Shown: positions 6,435 to 13,067 of the stretch, piece by piece | Layout: every line of letters starts with the position of its first letter | Position numbering within the stretch: the first letter of the stretch is position 1 | Virus record (IMG/VR): IMGVR_UViG_3300050343_000232 | Location: 1 to 46,473 of that record | DNA: 46,473 bases | Strand: one strand, 5' to 3' | DNA from: a virus | Notes under the pieces: generated by a model | Told to the model about the DNA's origin: nothing | The model's database searches: none | The model's input: only the letters and a program-made list of their open reading frames with translations | Program-made: the position numbers and the translations under genes

Positions 6435-6689
6435 ATGTTAATCAAAGGAGAGTTCGACACGCTAGACAGTAGCGTTATTCAAAATATAAACTATGTAGGT
6501 AATCTATTTAAAAAGGAATCAAATTTATTTGTAACTTTTAATAATGGCACTATTTACGATTACAAGAATGTTACCTTTAGAGATTTTTGGAAGTTGCGAA
6601 AAGCTAACAAAAATACTAAGAGCGTAGGAAGTTTATTTAATGCACTCATTAAAAGTAATACAAGTTACGAATACAAAAGGGTTAGGTAA
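6435..6689 (+). CDS. KTSC-domain protein (84 aa)
   Basis: Matches the KTSC layout over almost its whole length: D-S-S-V-I near the start, L-F-V-T-F-N-N-G-x-I-Y-D-Y (about residues 31-43), V-x-F-x-D-F-W-K-L, K-S-V-G-S-L-F-N (about 63-70) and Y-E-Y at the end. KTSC domains are small beta-alpha domains found alone in phages and bacteria and fused to lysyl-tRNA synthetase-type proteins; their function is unknown. GGAGAAGAAA supplies the Shine-Dalgarno. Confidence 0.8.
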   Translation: MLIKGEFDTLDSSVIQNINYVGNLFKKESNLFVTFNNGTIYDYKNVTFRDFWKLRKANKNTKSVGSLFNALIKSNTSYEYKRVR

Positions 6690-6722
6690 TATACTAGCCC
6701 TCGAAAAATGAAAGGGGTTTAA

Positions 6723-6800
6723 ATGCTATTTGCGTTAGACCAAATTCTAAAAGACTACCACGACCAACAAGCGAAACGAAAAGAAGAAGAACCTAATTAG
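6723..6800 (+). CDS. Micro-protein, L-D-Q-I-L-K-D type (25 aa)
   Basis: ATG 33 bases after the KTSC gene, with AAAGGGG upstream. Shares the L-D-x-I-L-K-D core with the micro-protein at 6335, then a Lys/Arg/Glu tail. Its last codons form the left arm of the terminator at 6787. Confidence 0.5.
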   Translation: MLFALDQILKDYHDQQAKRKEEEPN

Positions 6801-6810
6801 GTTCTTTTTC
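6787..6810 (+). terminator. Rho-independent terminator, perfect palindrome
   Basis: AAGAACCTAATTAGGTTCTT is an exact 20-bp palindrome followed by TTTC. It overlaps the stop of the micro-ORF at 6723. Confidence 0.8.
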
Positions 6811-6817
6811 TATTTAA

Positions 6818-6864
6818 TTCTGACTAATTCAGATCTTTATCTACACCCATGAATAAGTCGATTT
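6818..6864 (+). repeat. Recurring CTGACT element, copy 4
   Basis: TTCTGACTAATT then CAGATCT, TATCTAC and AAGTCGAT. It combines the short form (copies 1-3) with the long form at 5983. Confidence 0.5.
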
Positions 6865-6878
6865 TGACACTTTCAAAA

Positions 6879-6900
6879 TAGATTCTGTTTTTAGAATCTA
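6879..6900. repeat. AGATTCT/AGAATCT hairpin, copy 1
   Basis: TAGATTCT-GTTTTT-AGAATCTA, an 8-bp stem. Nearly the same stem recurs at 8282-8305. The rest of the 160-base gap shows nothing else clear. Confidence 0.5.
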
Positions 6901-6962
6901 ACTCAAAAAAAATCTTCAAATATACCTAAGTTTTCAATAACTTATCACTAGTAACTATTGTA

Positions 6963-7202
6963 ATGAAAAACATTATAAAAGTCTTAGTGACCGATATAAA
7001 GGAACTAAGCGAATTAGACAAAAAAAGACTAATAATATTTCATGATAAATATGGAGTATATGACAAATGGATAATGCGAATCGCATTCTTTCAAATGTTA
7101 GTTTTAGGGTTTGGCTTCGGTATCTTCATTAATGAAGTTTTCGGGTTCACTAATATAGCGTTAGGGTTTACCCTATTAAGTTGGTGGAGTTCTAAGGTTT
7201 AG
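6963..7202 (+). CDS. Small membrane protein (79 aa)
   Basis: A charged N-terminal ~35 residues (K/D/E-rich helix) is followed by hydrophobic segments at about 39-56 and 60-74, consistent with one or two membrane helices and a short basic end (S-S-K-V). No strong Shine-Dalgarno and no TGTAACC promoter nearby, so the start and regulation are less certain than for its neighbours. Confidence 0.6.
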   Translation: MKNIIKVLVTDIKELSELDKKRLIIFHDKYGVYDKWIMRIAFFQMLVLGFGFGIFINEVFGFTNIALGFTLLSWWSSKV

Positions 7203-7335
7203 AACTCTACTACTTAAATGATACAGAAAAAAAAATACAGATTATTTTATATTTGATTTGCATAATAAATATAAAGTACTAATATTATTTATATAAGTTA
7301 AACAAATAACTTATAGAAAACATAGGAGAAAAAAA

Positions 7336-7599
7336 GTGAATAACTTAGAAATGACTACAAAGACCGAAGACCAAATAAAAGACCAAACAAAAAAATTGGC
7401 TAACCACTATAACGCTAGTAACTGCAACTTAATGGATAGACCGATAGAAGTACACGAACTATATAAAGAAGATAGCGAGGGTATTGTTTGGGAGCTAGTC
7501 GAGGTAATACCTAACAAGGCAAAAAGTTGTCCAAAGGTTCACAACTCAGCTACTGCAGTTTATCGAATCTTCGAGGGTGCCTTAGGTTATGACCTCTAA
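7336..7599 (+). CDS. Hypothetical protein (87 aa)
   Basis: A GTG start is chosen because ATAGGAG lies upstream and no in-frame ATG is better placed. The 133-base gap before it is very AT-rich and has no TGTAACC block, so a different promoter type may act here. The product has two Cys and a mixed alpha/beta pattern; no family recognised. It overlaps the next gene by 11 bases. Confidence 0.7.
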   Translation: MNNLEMTTKTEDQIKDQTKKLANHYNASNCNLMDRPIEVHELYKEDSEGIVWELVEVIPNKAKSCPKVHNSATAVYRIFEGALGYDL

Positions 7600-7765
7600 G
7601 CAAAAAGTATATTTGATTGGTTCGGGTTATTACACCCGAACCATTCAATTAGCATATTTTGATTTTGTGAAGTCTATCTATAAAGACGATATCGAAATTA
7701 AAGATATGAAAACCGAAAAGACATTTATAAAAGTAATCGAATATAAAAATATAAAGGAAGGTTAA
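7589..7765 (+). CDS. Hypothetical protein (58 aa)
   Basis: ATG 7589 overlaps the preceding gene. The 58 residues are Lys/Ile-rich with a beta-like pattern. Codons 11-18 contain a 9-bp GC-richer hairpin (7619-7642), unusual in this AT-rich region. Another small gene follows after two bases. Function unknown. Confidence 0.6.
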   Translation: MTSKQKVYLIGSGYYTRTIQLAYFDFVKSIYKDDIEIKDMKTEKTFIKVIEYKNIKEG

Positions 7766-7767
7766 AA

Positions 7768-7935
7768 ATGTGTAAACACGAGAAGAAGCTAGGAAGATTT
7801 GAACCATTCGGAGAAGTATACCACTTATGCACGAACTCAAATTGTGGATACTTACAACTATGGAGCGAGTTCGAAAAAACAATGATAGCCGAAGAATTAG
7901 ACTTCTTCGGAAATAAATTAAGCGAGGTATATTAA
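7768..7935 (+). CDS. Small zinc-finger-like protein (55 aa)
   Basis: ATG with AAGGAAGG upstream. C-x-H at residues 2-4 and C-x4-C at 21-26 could bind one zinc; the rest is an acidic amphipathic helix. The stop abuts the next ATG (TAAATG). Function inferred only from Cys/His spacing. Confidence 0.65.
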   Translation: MCKHEKKLGRFEPFGEVYHLCTNSNCGYLQLWSEFEKTMIAEELDFFGNKLSEVY

Positions 7936-8205
7936 ATGAAAGTAAAAGAATTAAGTGATAAATTAGATTTTGTAATAGGGTTTTTACAAAATGATGAAAT
8001 GTTCGGCGATATGTTTGAGCATGGATATTTTGACGACCACTCAAGTTGTCTAGAAGATTCAAATTATGGGGGGTGTATTTTATGCAGTCTTAATTTACCC
8101 CTTAAAAAAATAACCATTAACGACTTACTAGAATGTGAAAAAGATTTTAAAGATTATTCAAATTCTTTTCATAGAGCATTAGAAAATTATCTATCAAGTT
8201 GGTAA
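7936..8205 (+). CDS. Hypothetical protein (89 aa)
   Basis: Starts directly after the previous stop. Acidic, with a C-x8-C-x2-C cluster around residues 38-50 and helices on both sides. Last gene of the early + strand block; a strong terminator follows. Confidence 0.7.
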   Translation: MKVKELSDKLDFVIGFLQNDEMFGDMFEHGYFDDHSSCLEDSNYGGCILCSLNLPLKKITINDLLECEKDFKDYSNSFHRALENYLSSW

Positions 8206-8222
8206 ATTAATTAAGAACTAGG

Positions 8223-8260
8223 AAACCCTCGGACCTTAAAAAGTTTGAGGGTTTTTTTTT
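8223..8260 (+). terminator. Rho-independent terminator ending the early block
   Basis: AAACCCTC and GAGGGTTT pair around a 16-base loop and run into a long T tract. Confidence 0.9.
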
Positions 8261-8281
8261 ATATGGGTATAGGGTTCATAG

Positions 8282-8305
8282 TTAGATTCTATTATGAGAA
8301 TCTAA
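8282..8305. repeat. AGATTCT/AGAATCT hairpin, copy 2
   Basis: TTAGATTCT-ATTATG-AGAATCTAA, a 9-bp stem whose arms match the hairpin at 6879-6900. Between here and the minus-strand terminator at 8436 I see no gene. Confidence 0.5.
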
Positions 8306-8435
8306 AACGCTTGAGGTTGTGAAGTCTTTCACATAGTAGGCAGTTCTCAAAATCGCTAAATTGTATATGGGGATCTGTATATACTACCCCGAATGCCGAC
8401 AATGGTTTTTAATGCCATAGCAGATTTCACAGCAT

Positions 8436-8465
8436 AAAAAGGAAAAGGAGCCTCACAGGACTCCC
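8436..8465 (-). terminator. Terminator of the minus-strand gene
   Basis: On the minus strand, GGGAG-10 bases-CTCC is followed by TTTTCCTTTTT. It lies downstream of 8504-8710 and faces the early-block terminator. Confidence 0.6.
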
Positions 8466-8503
8466 TTATTTCCTTATTGCCCATTGCCCCACATTATCCT
8501 CTA

Positions 8504-8710
8504 CTATAACTTGCTAAATGCGTTATTTGCAGCTATTTCTTTGATATGTTGATCGTATATAGCTTTAGAGTCATCTTCATCTTCTGCAACAATACTAATA
8601 ATTCGACCTAACTTAAACTTGATATGGTCGTCTGCATTATTGTATGTATCTTTAAGTATCTCTATCCAGGCATCTGTAAACCTGTTCCACTCTTCGTGAG
8701 TTTTTCTCAT
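8504..8710 (-). CDS. Isolated minus-strand small protein, possible regulator (68 aa)
   Basis: The ATG whose first base is 8710 has AAGGAGAGG just upstream on the minus strand. A longer frame from a TTG at 8848 (114 aa) exists but lacks a Shine-Dalgarno. The 68-residue form is helical and charged, with no obvious helix-turn-helix. It is the only minus-strand gene in the left half, has its own terminator and an operator-like repeat array upstream, and lies between the early and late blocks. A transcriptional regulator is a reasonable guess from context alone. Confidence 0.65.
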   Translation of the reverse strand: MRKTHEEWNRFTDAWIEILKDTYNNADDHIKFKLGRIISIVAEDEDDSKAIYDQHIKEIAANNAFSKL

Positions 8711-8732
8711 GTCCTCTCCTTTCTTTGTTATA

Positions 8733-8834
8733 AGTATAAATCTCTTATGGAAATCTATACTTACAGTATAAACCCCTGATGGGAATTTACTCCTCAAAGT
8801 ATAGTTCCCACATTGTGACAACTCTTTCAGTATA
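8733..8834. promoter_or_regulatory. Operator-like AGTATA array
   Basis: AGTATA occurs at 8733, 8765, 8798 and 8829, spaced 32, 33 and 31 bp (about three helical turns); three of the four read AGTATAAA. The second is half of a perfect dyad TATACT-TAC-AGTATA (8756-8770). It lies directly upstream of the minus-strand gene at 8504-8710. The upstream reading frame stays open here, so a coding explanation is not excluded. Confidence 0.5.
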
Positions 8835-8848
8835 AAGCCCTTGTGCAA

Positions 8849-9201
8849 ATTTTGACCCTACCCCCTTTCTTCTTACCTGCAGGGTGCGTAAGCACCCAGG
8901 TACCCTACCCATTTGTAGATTTATATAGGTATATAACGACATAGGACATTCCAACTATCTATAAAAACACCTGTTAAACTTAAGAGTAGATTATGGGTAG
9001 TCGTATGCCCGCCAATGCCAATGCTTTTTCTTGAAATGTCCAATTACATAGATATAAAAATTTTTTTGATCCTCTGCACAGTGTGTATGTTTGTATAAGG
9101 TCCTGGATATAAACAAATATGCCCAAGGGGGACATGAAATCCCTCCGCATAAGCAAAAGGGAGCTCCGAAGAACTCCCCTTAGCCAACAAAGGAGGACAC
9201 T
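8849..9201. other. Non-coding stretch with hairpins
   Basis: No ORF supported. It contains GGGTGC-GTAA-GCACCC (8882-8897) and a GGGAG/CTCCC hairpin near 9158-9178 without a T-run, followed by the Shine-Dalgarno of the micro-ORF at 9202. Probably regulatory or origin-related. Confidence 0.45.
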
Positions 9202-9276
9202 ATGAGTACAAATAAGAGAGTTACGAAACTATCTTCGATCATATTGTCTTACTCTAAGTATATTAGGCATTTGTAA
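9202..9276 (+). CDS. Possible micro-protein or leader peptide (24 aa)
   Basis: ATG with a near-perfect AAAGGAGG six bases upstream, then 24 codons and TAA. Basic first half, hydrophobic and aromatic second half. The ribosome site is the best evidence; it may be a leader peptide. Confidence 0.4.
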   Translation: MSTNKRVTKLSSIILSYSKYIRHL

Positions 9277-9389
9277 GGTTATGCAAGTAAGGATTCGGTT
9301 GTTTTTTTGGCGAAACACTATATCTTGGGGGTTTTTTAGCCTGGCATACTAGATATTGTGTCTAGATCAGGTGTTTTAAGCCGATCTAT

Positions 9390-9401
9390 ACCATATATGG
9401 T
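9390..9401. repeat. ACCATATATGGT palindrome
   Basis: A perfect 12-bp palindrome. A related TATACCATAT lies about 27 bp downstream, and TATACC recurs in the iterons at 9501. Probably a protein-binding site. Confidence 0.4.
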
Positions 9402-9445
9402 GTACCAACAGAATTGTATACCATATCTTGGGTGTCATCTATTTT

Positions 9446-9461
9446 GGGGGGGTACCCCCCC
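9446..9461. repeat. G7-TA-C7 palindrome
   Basis: Seven G, TA, seven C: a perfect 16-bp palindrome in otherwise AT-rich DNA, followed by AGCTTTTT. It could be a terminator-like hairpin, a protein site or a replication or packaging landmark. Confidence 0.6.
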
Positions 9462-9500
9462 AGCTTTTTGGGCACCTAGGGGTATCGCAAATTGGGCACT

Positions 9501-9540
9501 AACTATACCTAATTAACTATACCTAAAGAACTATACCTAA
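9501..9540 (+). repeat. Three 14-bp iterons, AACTATACCTAA
   Basis: AACTATACCTAA at 9501, 9515 and 9529, an exact 14-bp period with variable bases between units. The regular spacing suggests an initiator or repressor array. Confidence 0.7.
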
Positions 9541-9557
9541 GCTTTACTTCGTAAAGC
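9541..9557 (+). terminator. Hairpin after iterons
   Basis: GCTTTAC-TTC-GTAAAGC, a perfect 7-bp stem directly abutting the last iteron. No T-run, so the terminator role is uncertain. Confidence 0.45.
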
Positions 9558-9584
9558 GGGCAAGTAGGAATACTGATCTTTCTA

Positions 9585-9617
9585 TGTAACCTTTTCTAGG
9601 GAATGAGTGTCTAAGTA
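9585..9617 (+). promoter_or_regulatory. Phage promoter, copy 11, head of the packaging operon
   Basis: TGTAACC 9585-9591, 18 bases, TCTAA 9610-9614. It is the last + strand copy, upstream of the genes leading into terminase and head, so the same promoter class feeds late-type genes. Confidence 0.85.
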
Positions 9618-9690
9618 AATAGATAACAAAAACATATACTTGCATAAATAAAAATATAGTGTAAAGTATGAATAATTAATAAAGGAGAAT

Positions 9691-10071
9691 ATGACGAATA
9701 AAGAACAATGGGAATCAGCTCTAGAAAGTTGGAGTGTTTACCAAAAAGCAGAAAAAGATATAGAGGAATTAGGCGAATTAAACGAATTCAAGCCAAAGGT
9801 AGTGGAAGATATACCTAATGCACTAAGACTCAGACGAAGGACTAAGTTTTGGAGTGCGGATGCTTTAGATTTAGCAGAAGCTAATCCTATGAAATGGATA
9901 ATTGCATTTGATGAGTTAATAGTTGATTCAGAAACTAGATCTAAGGTTAGAGCTTCAGCAAGAAGTTCAATGAGCCACCTACAAACTAGAGGGCTTCCTA
10001 TAGAAGCAAGAGTAATCACAAATCAAGGCAGAGTTCAATGCTATGTTAAATGGATTACTGACAGTGAGTGA
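9691..10071 (+). CDS. Hypothetical protein, first gene of packaging operon (126 aa)
   Basis: ATG with AAAGGAGAAT directly upstream. It has an acidic helical N-terminus, an R-L-R-R-R patch (about residues 46-50), central helices and a C-terminal beta segment. No family recognised. Its place two genes before terL allows a small-terminase role, but it lacks an evident helix-turn-helix and I would not name it so. It overlaps the next gene by 29 bases. Confidence 0.7.
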   Translation: MTNKEQWESALESWSVYQKAEKDIEELGELNEFKPKVVEDIPNALRLRRRTKFWSADALDLAEANPMKWIIAFDELIVDSETRSKVRASARSSMSHLQTRGLPIEARVITNQGRVQCYVKWITDSE

Positions 10072-10768
10072 TAATCTAGAACCTATTGATAACCAGGACT
10101 ATCAGTCATCACTTGAAGATATTGCAAAGTTTCAGCCAAAACCTGTAGACGAAACCACAAGATCTAAATCAGCAATGATGAAGTCGGAGTGGTTGGAAGT
10201 TGTACAGTGGTTAGCTTTCAGGTTTGATTCTGCAAGCAAGTGGGAACAGTTCCAAATTGATGTATTCTATTCAGATTTACAAGAGTATACCAAAGCTGAT
10301 GTATTTGCAGCGGTAAAATCTTTGTATGACGAAGGTAGAGTAAAAGCACCTGAGGGTTCTTTGATATTGGCAAAGCTAAAAGCTATGAACGCTCCAAAGA
10401 TTCGTAAGGTAACACCTGAACAAATCCTAGACTCCGCAGGAGGAAAGTGTGATGTAGCAGGATACTATTGTCAATTTACAGACACTCGTTGGTCATCTGA
10501 TCAATATGGTAATTGGCACTTCAAGATTGCGTGTATGGCCAATGGAGACGAAGGTCTTTGTGAAAAAGAAAAGCCTGATACACCAACAGAGAGTGACCTT
10601 AAGATGAAACCTACTAGAGAAACAAAAGGTAGTCTTTATAGAGTGTTAGCAGCTATGAAGTTATCAGTAGGAATGAAGAGTCAAATTTGGAAAACCTACG
10701 AACATTATGCAGATGGCGACATCGAACAAGCATTAGTAGAAGTTGGAAAGGCGAATTGGTATGAGTAA
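10043..10768 (+). CDS. Hypothetical protein, four-Cys (241 aa)
   Basis: Overlaps both neighbours. Residues about 45-110 form a helical region (W-L-A-F-R-F, Y-x2-L-Q-E-Y-T, V-K-S-L-Y-D-E-G-R-V) that resembles winged-helix or helicase-loader N-terminal regions in style. Residues about 135-175 contain C-x6-C-x20-C-x9-C, a possible zinc site. A DNA-binding role in replication or packaging is possible; I cannot assign a family. The ATG is preferred, although a GTG at 10062 is also possible. Confidence 0.7.
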   Translation: MLNGLLTVSDNLEPIDNQDYQSSLEDIAKFQPKPVDETTRSKSAMMKSEWLEVVQWLAFRFDSASKWEQFQIDVFYSDLQEYTKADVFAAVKSLYDEGRVKAPEGSLILAKLKAMNAPKIRKVTPEQILDSAGGKCDVAGYYCQFTDTRWSSDQYGNWHFKIACMANGDEGLCEKEKPDTPTESDLKMKPTRETKGSLYRVLAAMKLSVGMKSQIWKTYEHYADGDIEQALVEVGKANWYE

Positions 10769-11693
10769 AGAATTTGGAGACAATGTCGAAAACGAAATTG
10801 AAAAACTTGAGTCTTGGGTTAATAGTCCATTAGTCAATAACTCAGATCAACTATCAGAAGCGATAGGAACAGTCTACAACTCTTCTTTTGGTGCATTCAA
10901 TTATGTACTAGAAAAAGGAATCTTAAGCAAAGAGCTATCTTTTACTGACGAAGAGTACTTAGATTTAGCAGTTCCAACGACTTTTTTGTTTGGTTCTTTC
11001 GGAAAAGATAACTATATGGCACAACTTATGGTTAATACTTACGATACAAGCAGTGAAGACGAGGATGTTATGACAACTGTGGACAAAACAAGACCACATT
11101 TGCTAAGAATGAGGCATATTCTTAAAGATATGGACTTTTGTATAGTTTCTTACCCTGTTATTAGAGAATGGGACGAGATTCATGGTCGAGATGAGACTTT
11201 AGGGTTGTTAAGTATTATTTTTACGCCTGAAGGTAACTTAGGCAGAGCTTTCTCTGTAAAGTATCCTAATGATGAAGAAATTGGTTCTCACATAAAAGTT
11301 GGATTCGAGACTCCAAAATCTTTTGGGACAATGCCTTATAAGAGTTTTCGTAGAAGTGCAAGAAAAGATAGAGAAGCGAAAGCATATTCTAGATTAATAG
11401 AAGAATTTTATCACTTGCCAACGATTCCTAAAAAGGAACCCTACTACGAATTAGTTGATCAGTTGAAAAGAAACAATTGTAGTTTACTTGCAACTGAGAA
11501 TGCTTTTGTAGATGAACTAAAAGATGAGATTATAACTTTACCTTTGTCTAACTTTATTTTATTGAATAAAGATACGCAAGACTATTTCCAAGAAATACTA
11601 AAAGGTAAGATTCAAGAGATGGATAATCTTGACGAAGATACGATAGAGAGCTTGTTAGAAATAAATGAAAATCTTTTTGGAGAAGAAGAGTAA
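10761..11693 (+). CDS. Hypothetical protein (310 aa)
   Basis: ATG 10761 is chosen over the TTG at 10743: it has GGAAAGG upstream and overlaps the previous stop by 8 bases. The protein is acidic and soluble, with a central basic stretch near residues 195-205 (F-R-R-S-A-R-K-D-R). There are no nucleotide-binding motifs. It directly precedes terL, so a packaging-related role is possible, but no family is recognised. Confidence 0.75.
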   Translation: MSKEFGDNVENEIEKLESWVNSPLVNNSDQLSEAIGTVYNSSFGAFNYVLEKGILSKELSFTDEEYLDLAVPTTFLFGSFGKDNYMAQLMVNTYDTSSEDEDVMTTVDKTRPHLLRMRHILKDMDFCIVSYPVIREWDEIHGRDETLGLLSIIFTPEGNLGRAFSVKYPNDEEIGSHIKVGFETPKSFGTMPYKSFRRSARKDREAKAYSRLIEEFYHLPTIPKKEPYYELVDQLKRNNCSLLATENAFVDELKDEIITLPLSNFILLNKDTQDYFQEILKGKIQEMDNLDEDTIESLLEINENLFGEEE

Positions 11694-11710
11694 TAACTTG
11701 AAAAGCTAGT

Positions 11711-11791
11711 GCAAGGAAGTGTAAACTTAGATAGTCGGCTTCCTTGCTGACAAGCCCTCCCATCAACGCCTATCTCTTCGGAGATAGGTGT
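11711..11791 (+). promoter_or_regulatory. Two strong hairpins in the terL leader
   Basis: GCAAGGAAG (11711-11719) pairs perfectly with CTTCCTTGC (11739-11747). A second stem of about 11 bp (11766-11791, one G-U) encloses a TTCG loop. TATATACTATAAG follows just before the terL ATG, which has no Shine-Dalgarno. Candidate attenuator, processing site or packaging site. Confidence 0.55.
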
Positions 11792-11804
11792 ATATACTAT
11801 AAGT

Positions 11805-13067
11805 ATGGAAGATCCTAAGTTCAGCCAATTTTTTGTGGAGAAGACTGACAACGAAAGAAGAGTCCAACTCCCTAAGCTACATGAAAATCAAAAGACAGTT
11901 GCAGAATCAGAATCTCGTTGGAAAATACTCTGTGCAGGTAGGCGTTTTGGGAAGACAAGGTTGGGAGTGCAACTTTGCATTGAAACTGCCATGGCTGGTA
12001 AAAGAGCGTGGTGGGTTGCACCTACATTCTCTATTGCACGAGTAGGGTGGCGAGATATTATGATGGCGGGCTATGACTTAGCTGAAATGGGTGCAGAAGT
12101 AAAAATGGGAGACATGATTGTCTCTTTTCCTAATGGCGGTTTCATATCAGTAAAGTCTGCTGACAATCCACAGAGACTTCGTGGAGAAGGTCTTGACTTT
12201 CTTGTTATGGACGAGGCTGCCTTTGTGAAAGAAGAAACCTGGACTGAAGTTCTTCGACCTACCTTAACTGAAAGAAAAGGTTCTGCTTTATTCATTTCTA
12301 CACCTCGTGGACAAAACAATTGGTTCTATAGATTATGGCAAGACGCTGAGACTAGAGATGATTGGGAAAGATTCAAATTCTCCACTGTTGATAACCCTGC
12401 GATTGATCCTAAAGAACTAGAAAGTGCCAAAGAAGAAATTGGTTCTCTTACCTTTGCCCAGGAGTATGAAGCAGAGTTTGTAAACGAAGGTACTCAACTC
12501 TTTAGACCTGAATGGTTTCAATACTACTCCCCTGCTGTCAGAGGAGCAAAAATAGATGACGAACTTTATGAGTTCGACAATATGACAAGATACGCAACTG
12601 TCGATTTAGCGACATCAACAAAGCAAACAGCTGACTACACAGTCTTTACTGCATTTGCTCATGACCAGGATGAAAATAAATTATTTGTTATAGACATGCT
12701 TCGAAAGAGAATGGAAGCTCCTGACATAATTCCTGCTATGAAAAAGTTTTATAAGAAAAATAACCTTGATTGGATTGGCATTGAAAGAGCAGGATTCCAA
12801 TTATCTATTATTCAGTTTGCTAAAAGAGAAGGTATCAATGTAAGAGAATTAAAAGCAGATCGAGACAAACGCAGCAGAGCGATGCCACTATCAGCTAAGA
12901 TGGAGAGTGGGCAGGTATTTTTTCCTGACGATCCAATGGAGAATTGGGTACACGAAGCGGAAAGAGAGCTTCTTACTTTTCCATTGGGAGCCCATGACGA
13001 TATAGTTGATACATTAGCTTATGGCGTATTAAACTTGAATAAGAGAATTAATTGGAAAGCGTATTAG
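11805..13067 (+). CDS. terL: Terminase large subunit
   Basis: The DNA-packaging motor: an ATPase that pumps DNA into the prohead and a nuclease that cuts concatemers. Walker A reads G-R-R-F-G-K-T (about residues 45-51), Walker B L-V-M-D-E-A (about 132-137), and the coupling motif I-S-T-P-R-G (about 163-168). The C-terminal RNase H-like nuclease shows V-D-L-A-T-S (about 265), G-I-E-R-A-G (about 325) and H-D-D-I-V-D near the end. At 420 residues it is on the short side for the family but complete. No Shine-Dalgarno is visible; the leader has two hairpins. Its stop abuts the portal ATG. Confidence 0.95.
   Translation: MEDPKFSQFFVEKTDNERRVQLPKLHENQKTVAESESRWKILCAGRRFGKTRLGVQLCIETAMAGKRAWWVAPTFSIARVGWRDIMMAGYDLAEMGAEVKMGDMIVSFPNGGFISVKSADNPQRLRGEGLDFLVMDEAAFVKEETWTEVLRPTLTERKGSALFISTPRGQNNWFYRLWQDAETRDDWERFKFSTVDNPAIDPKELESAKEEIGSLTFAQEYEAEFVNEGTQLFRPEWFQYYSPAVRGAKIDDELYEFDNMTRYATVDLATSTKQTADYTVFTAFAHDQDENKLFVIDMLRKRMEAPDIIPAMKKFYKKNNLDWIGIERAGFQLSIIQFAKREGINVRELKADRDKRSRAMPLSAKMESGQVFFPDDPMENWVHEAERELLTFPLGAHDDIVDTLAYGVLNLNKRINWKAY

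Noticed and set aside
7649-8062. Minus-strand frame of 137 codons over the genes at 7589-8205
   Set aside because: Opposes three tightly packed + strand genes with good coupling; it looks hydrophobic only because the region is AT-rich.
9691-10071. Calling this gene the small terminase subunit
   Set aside because: Position fits loosely, but I see no helix-turn-helix or family motif, so naming it would be guesswork.
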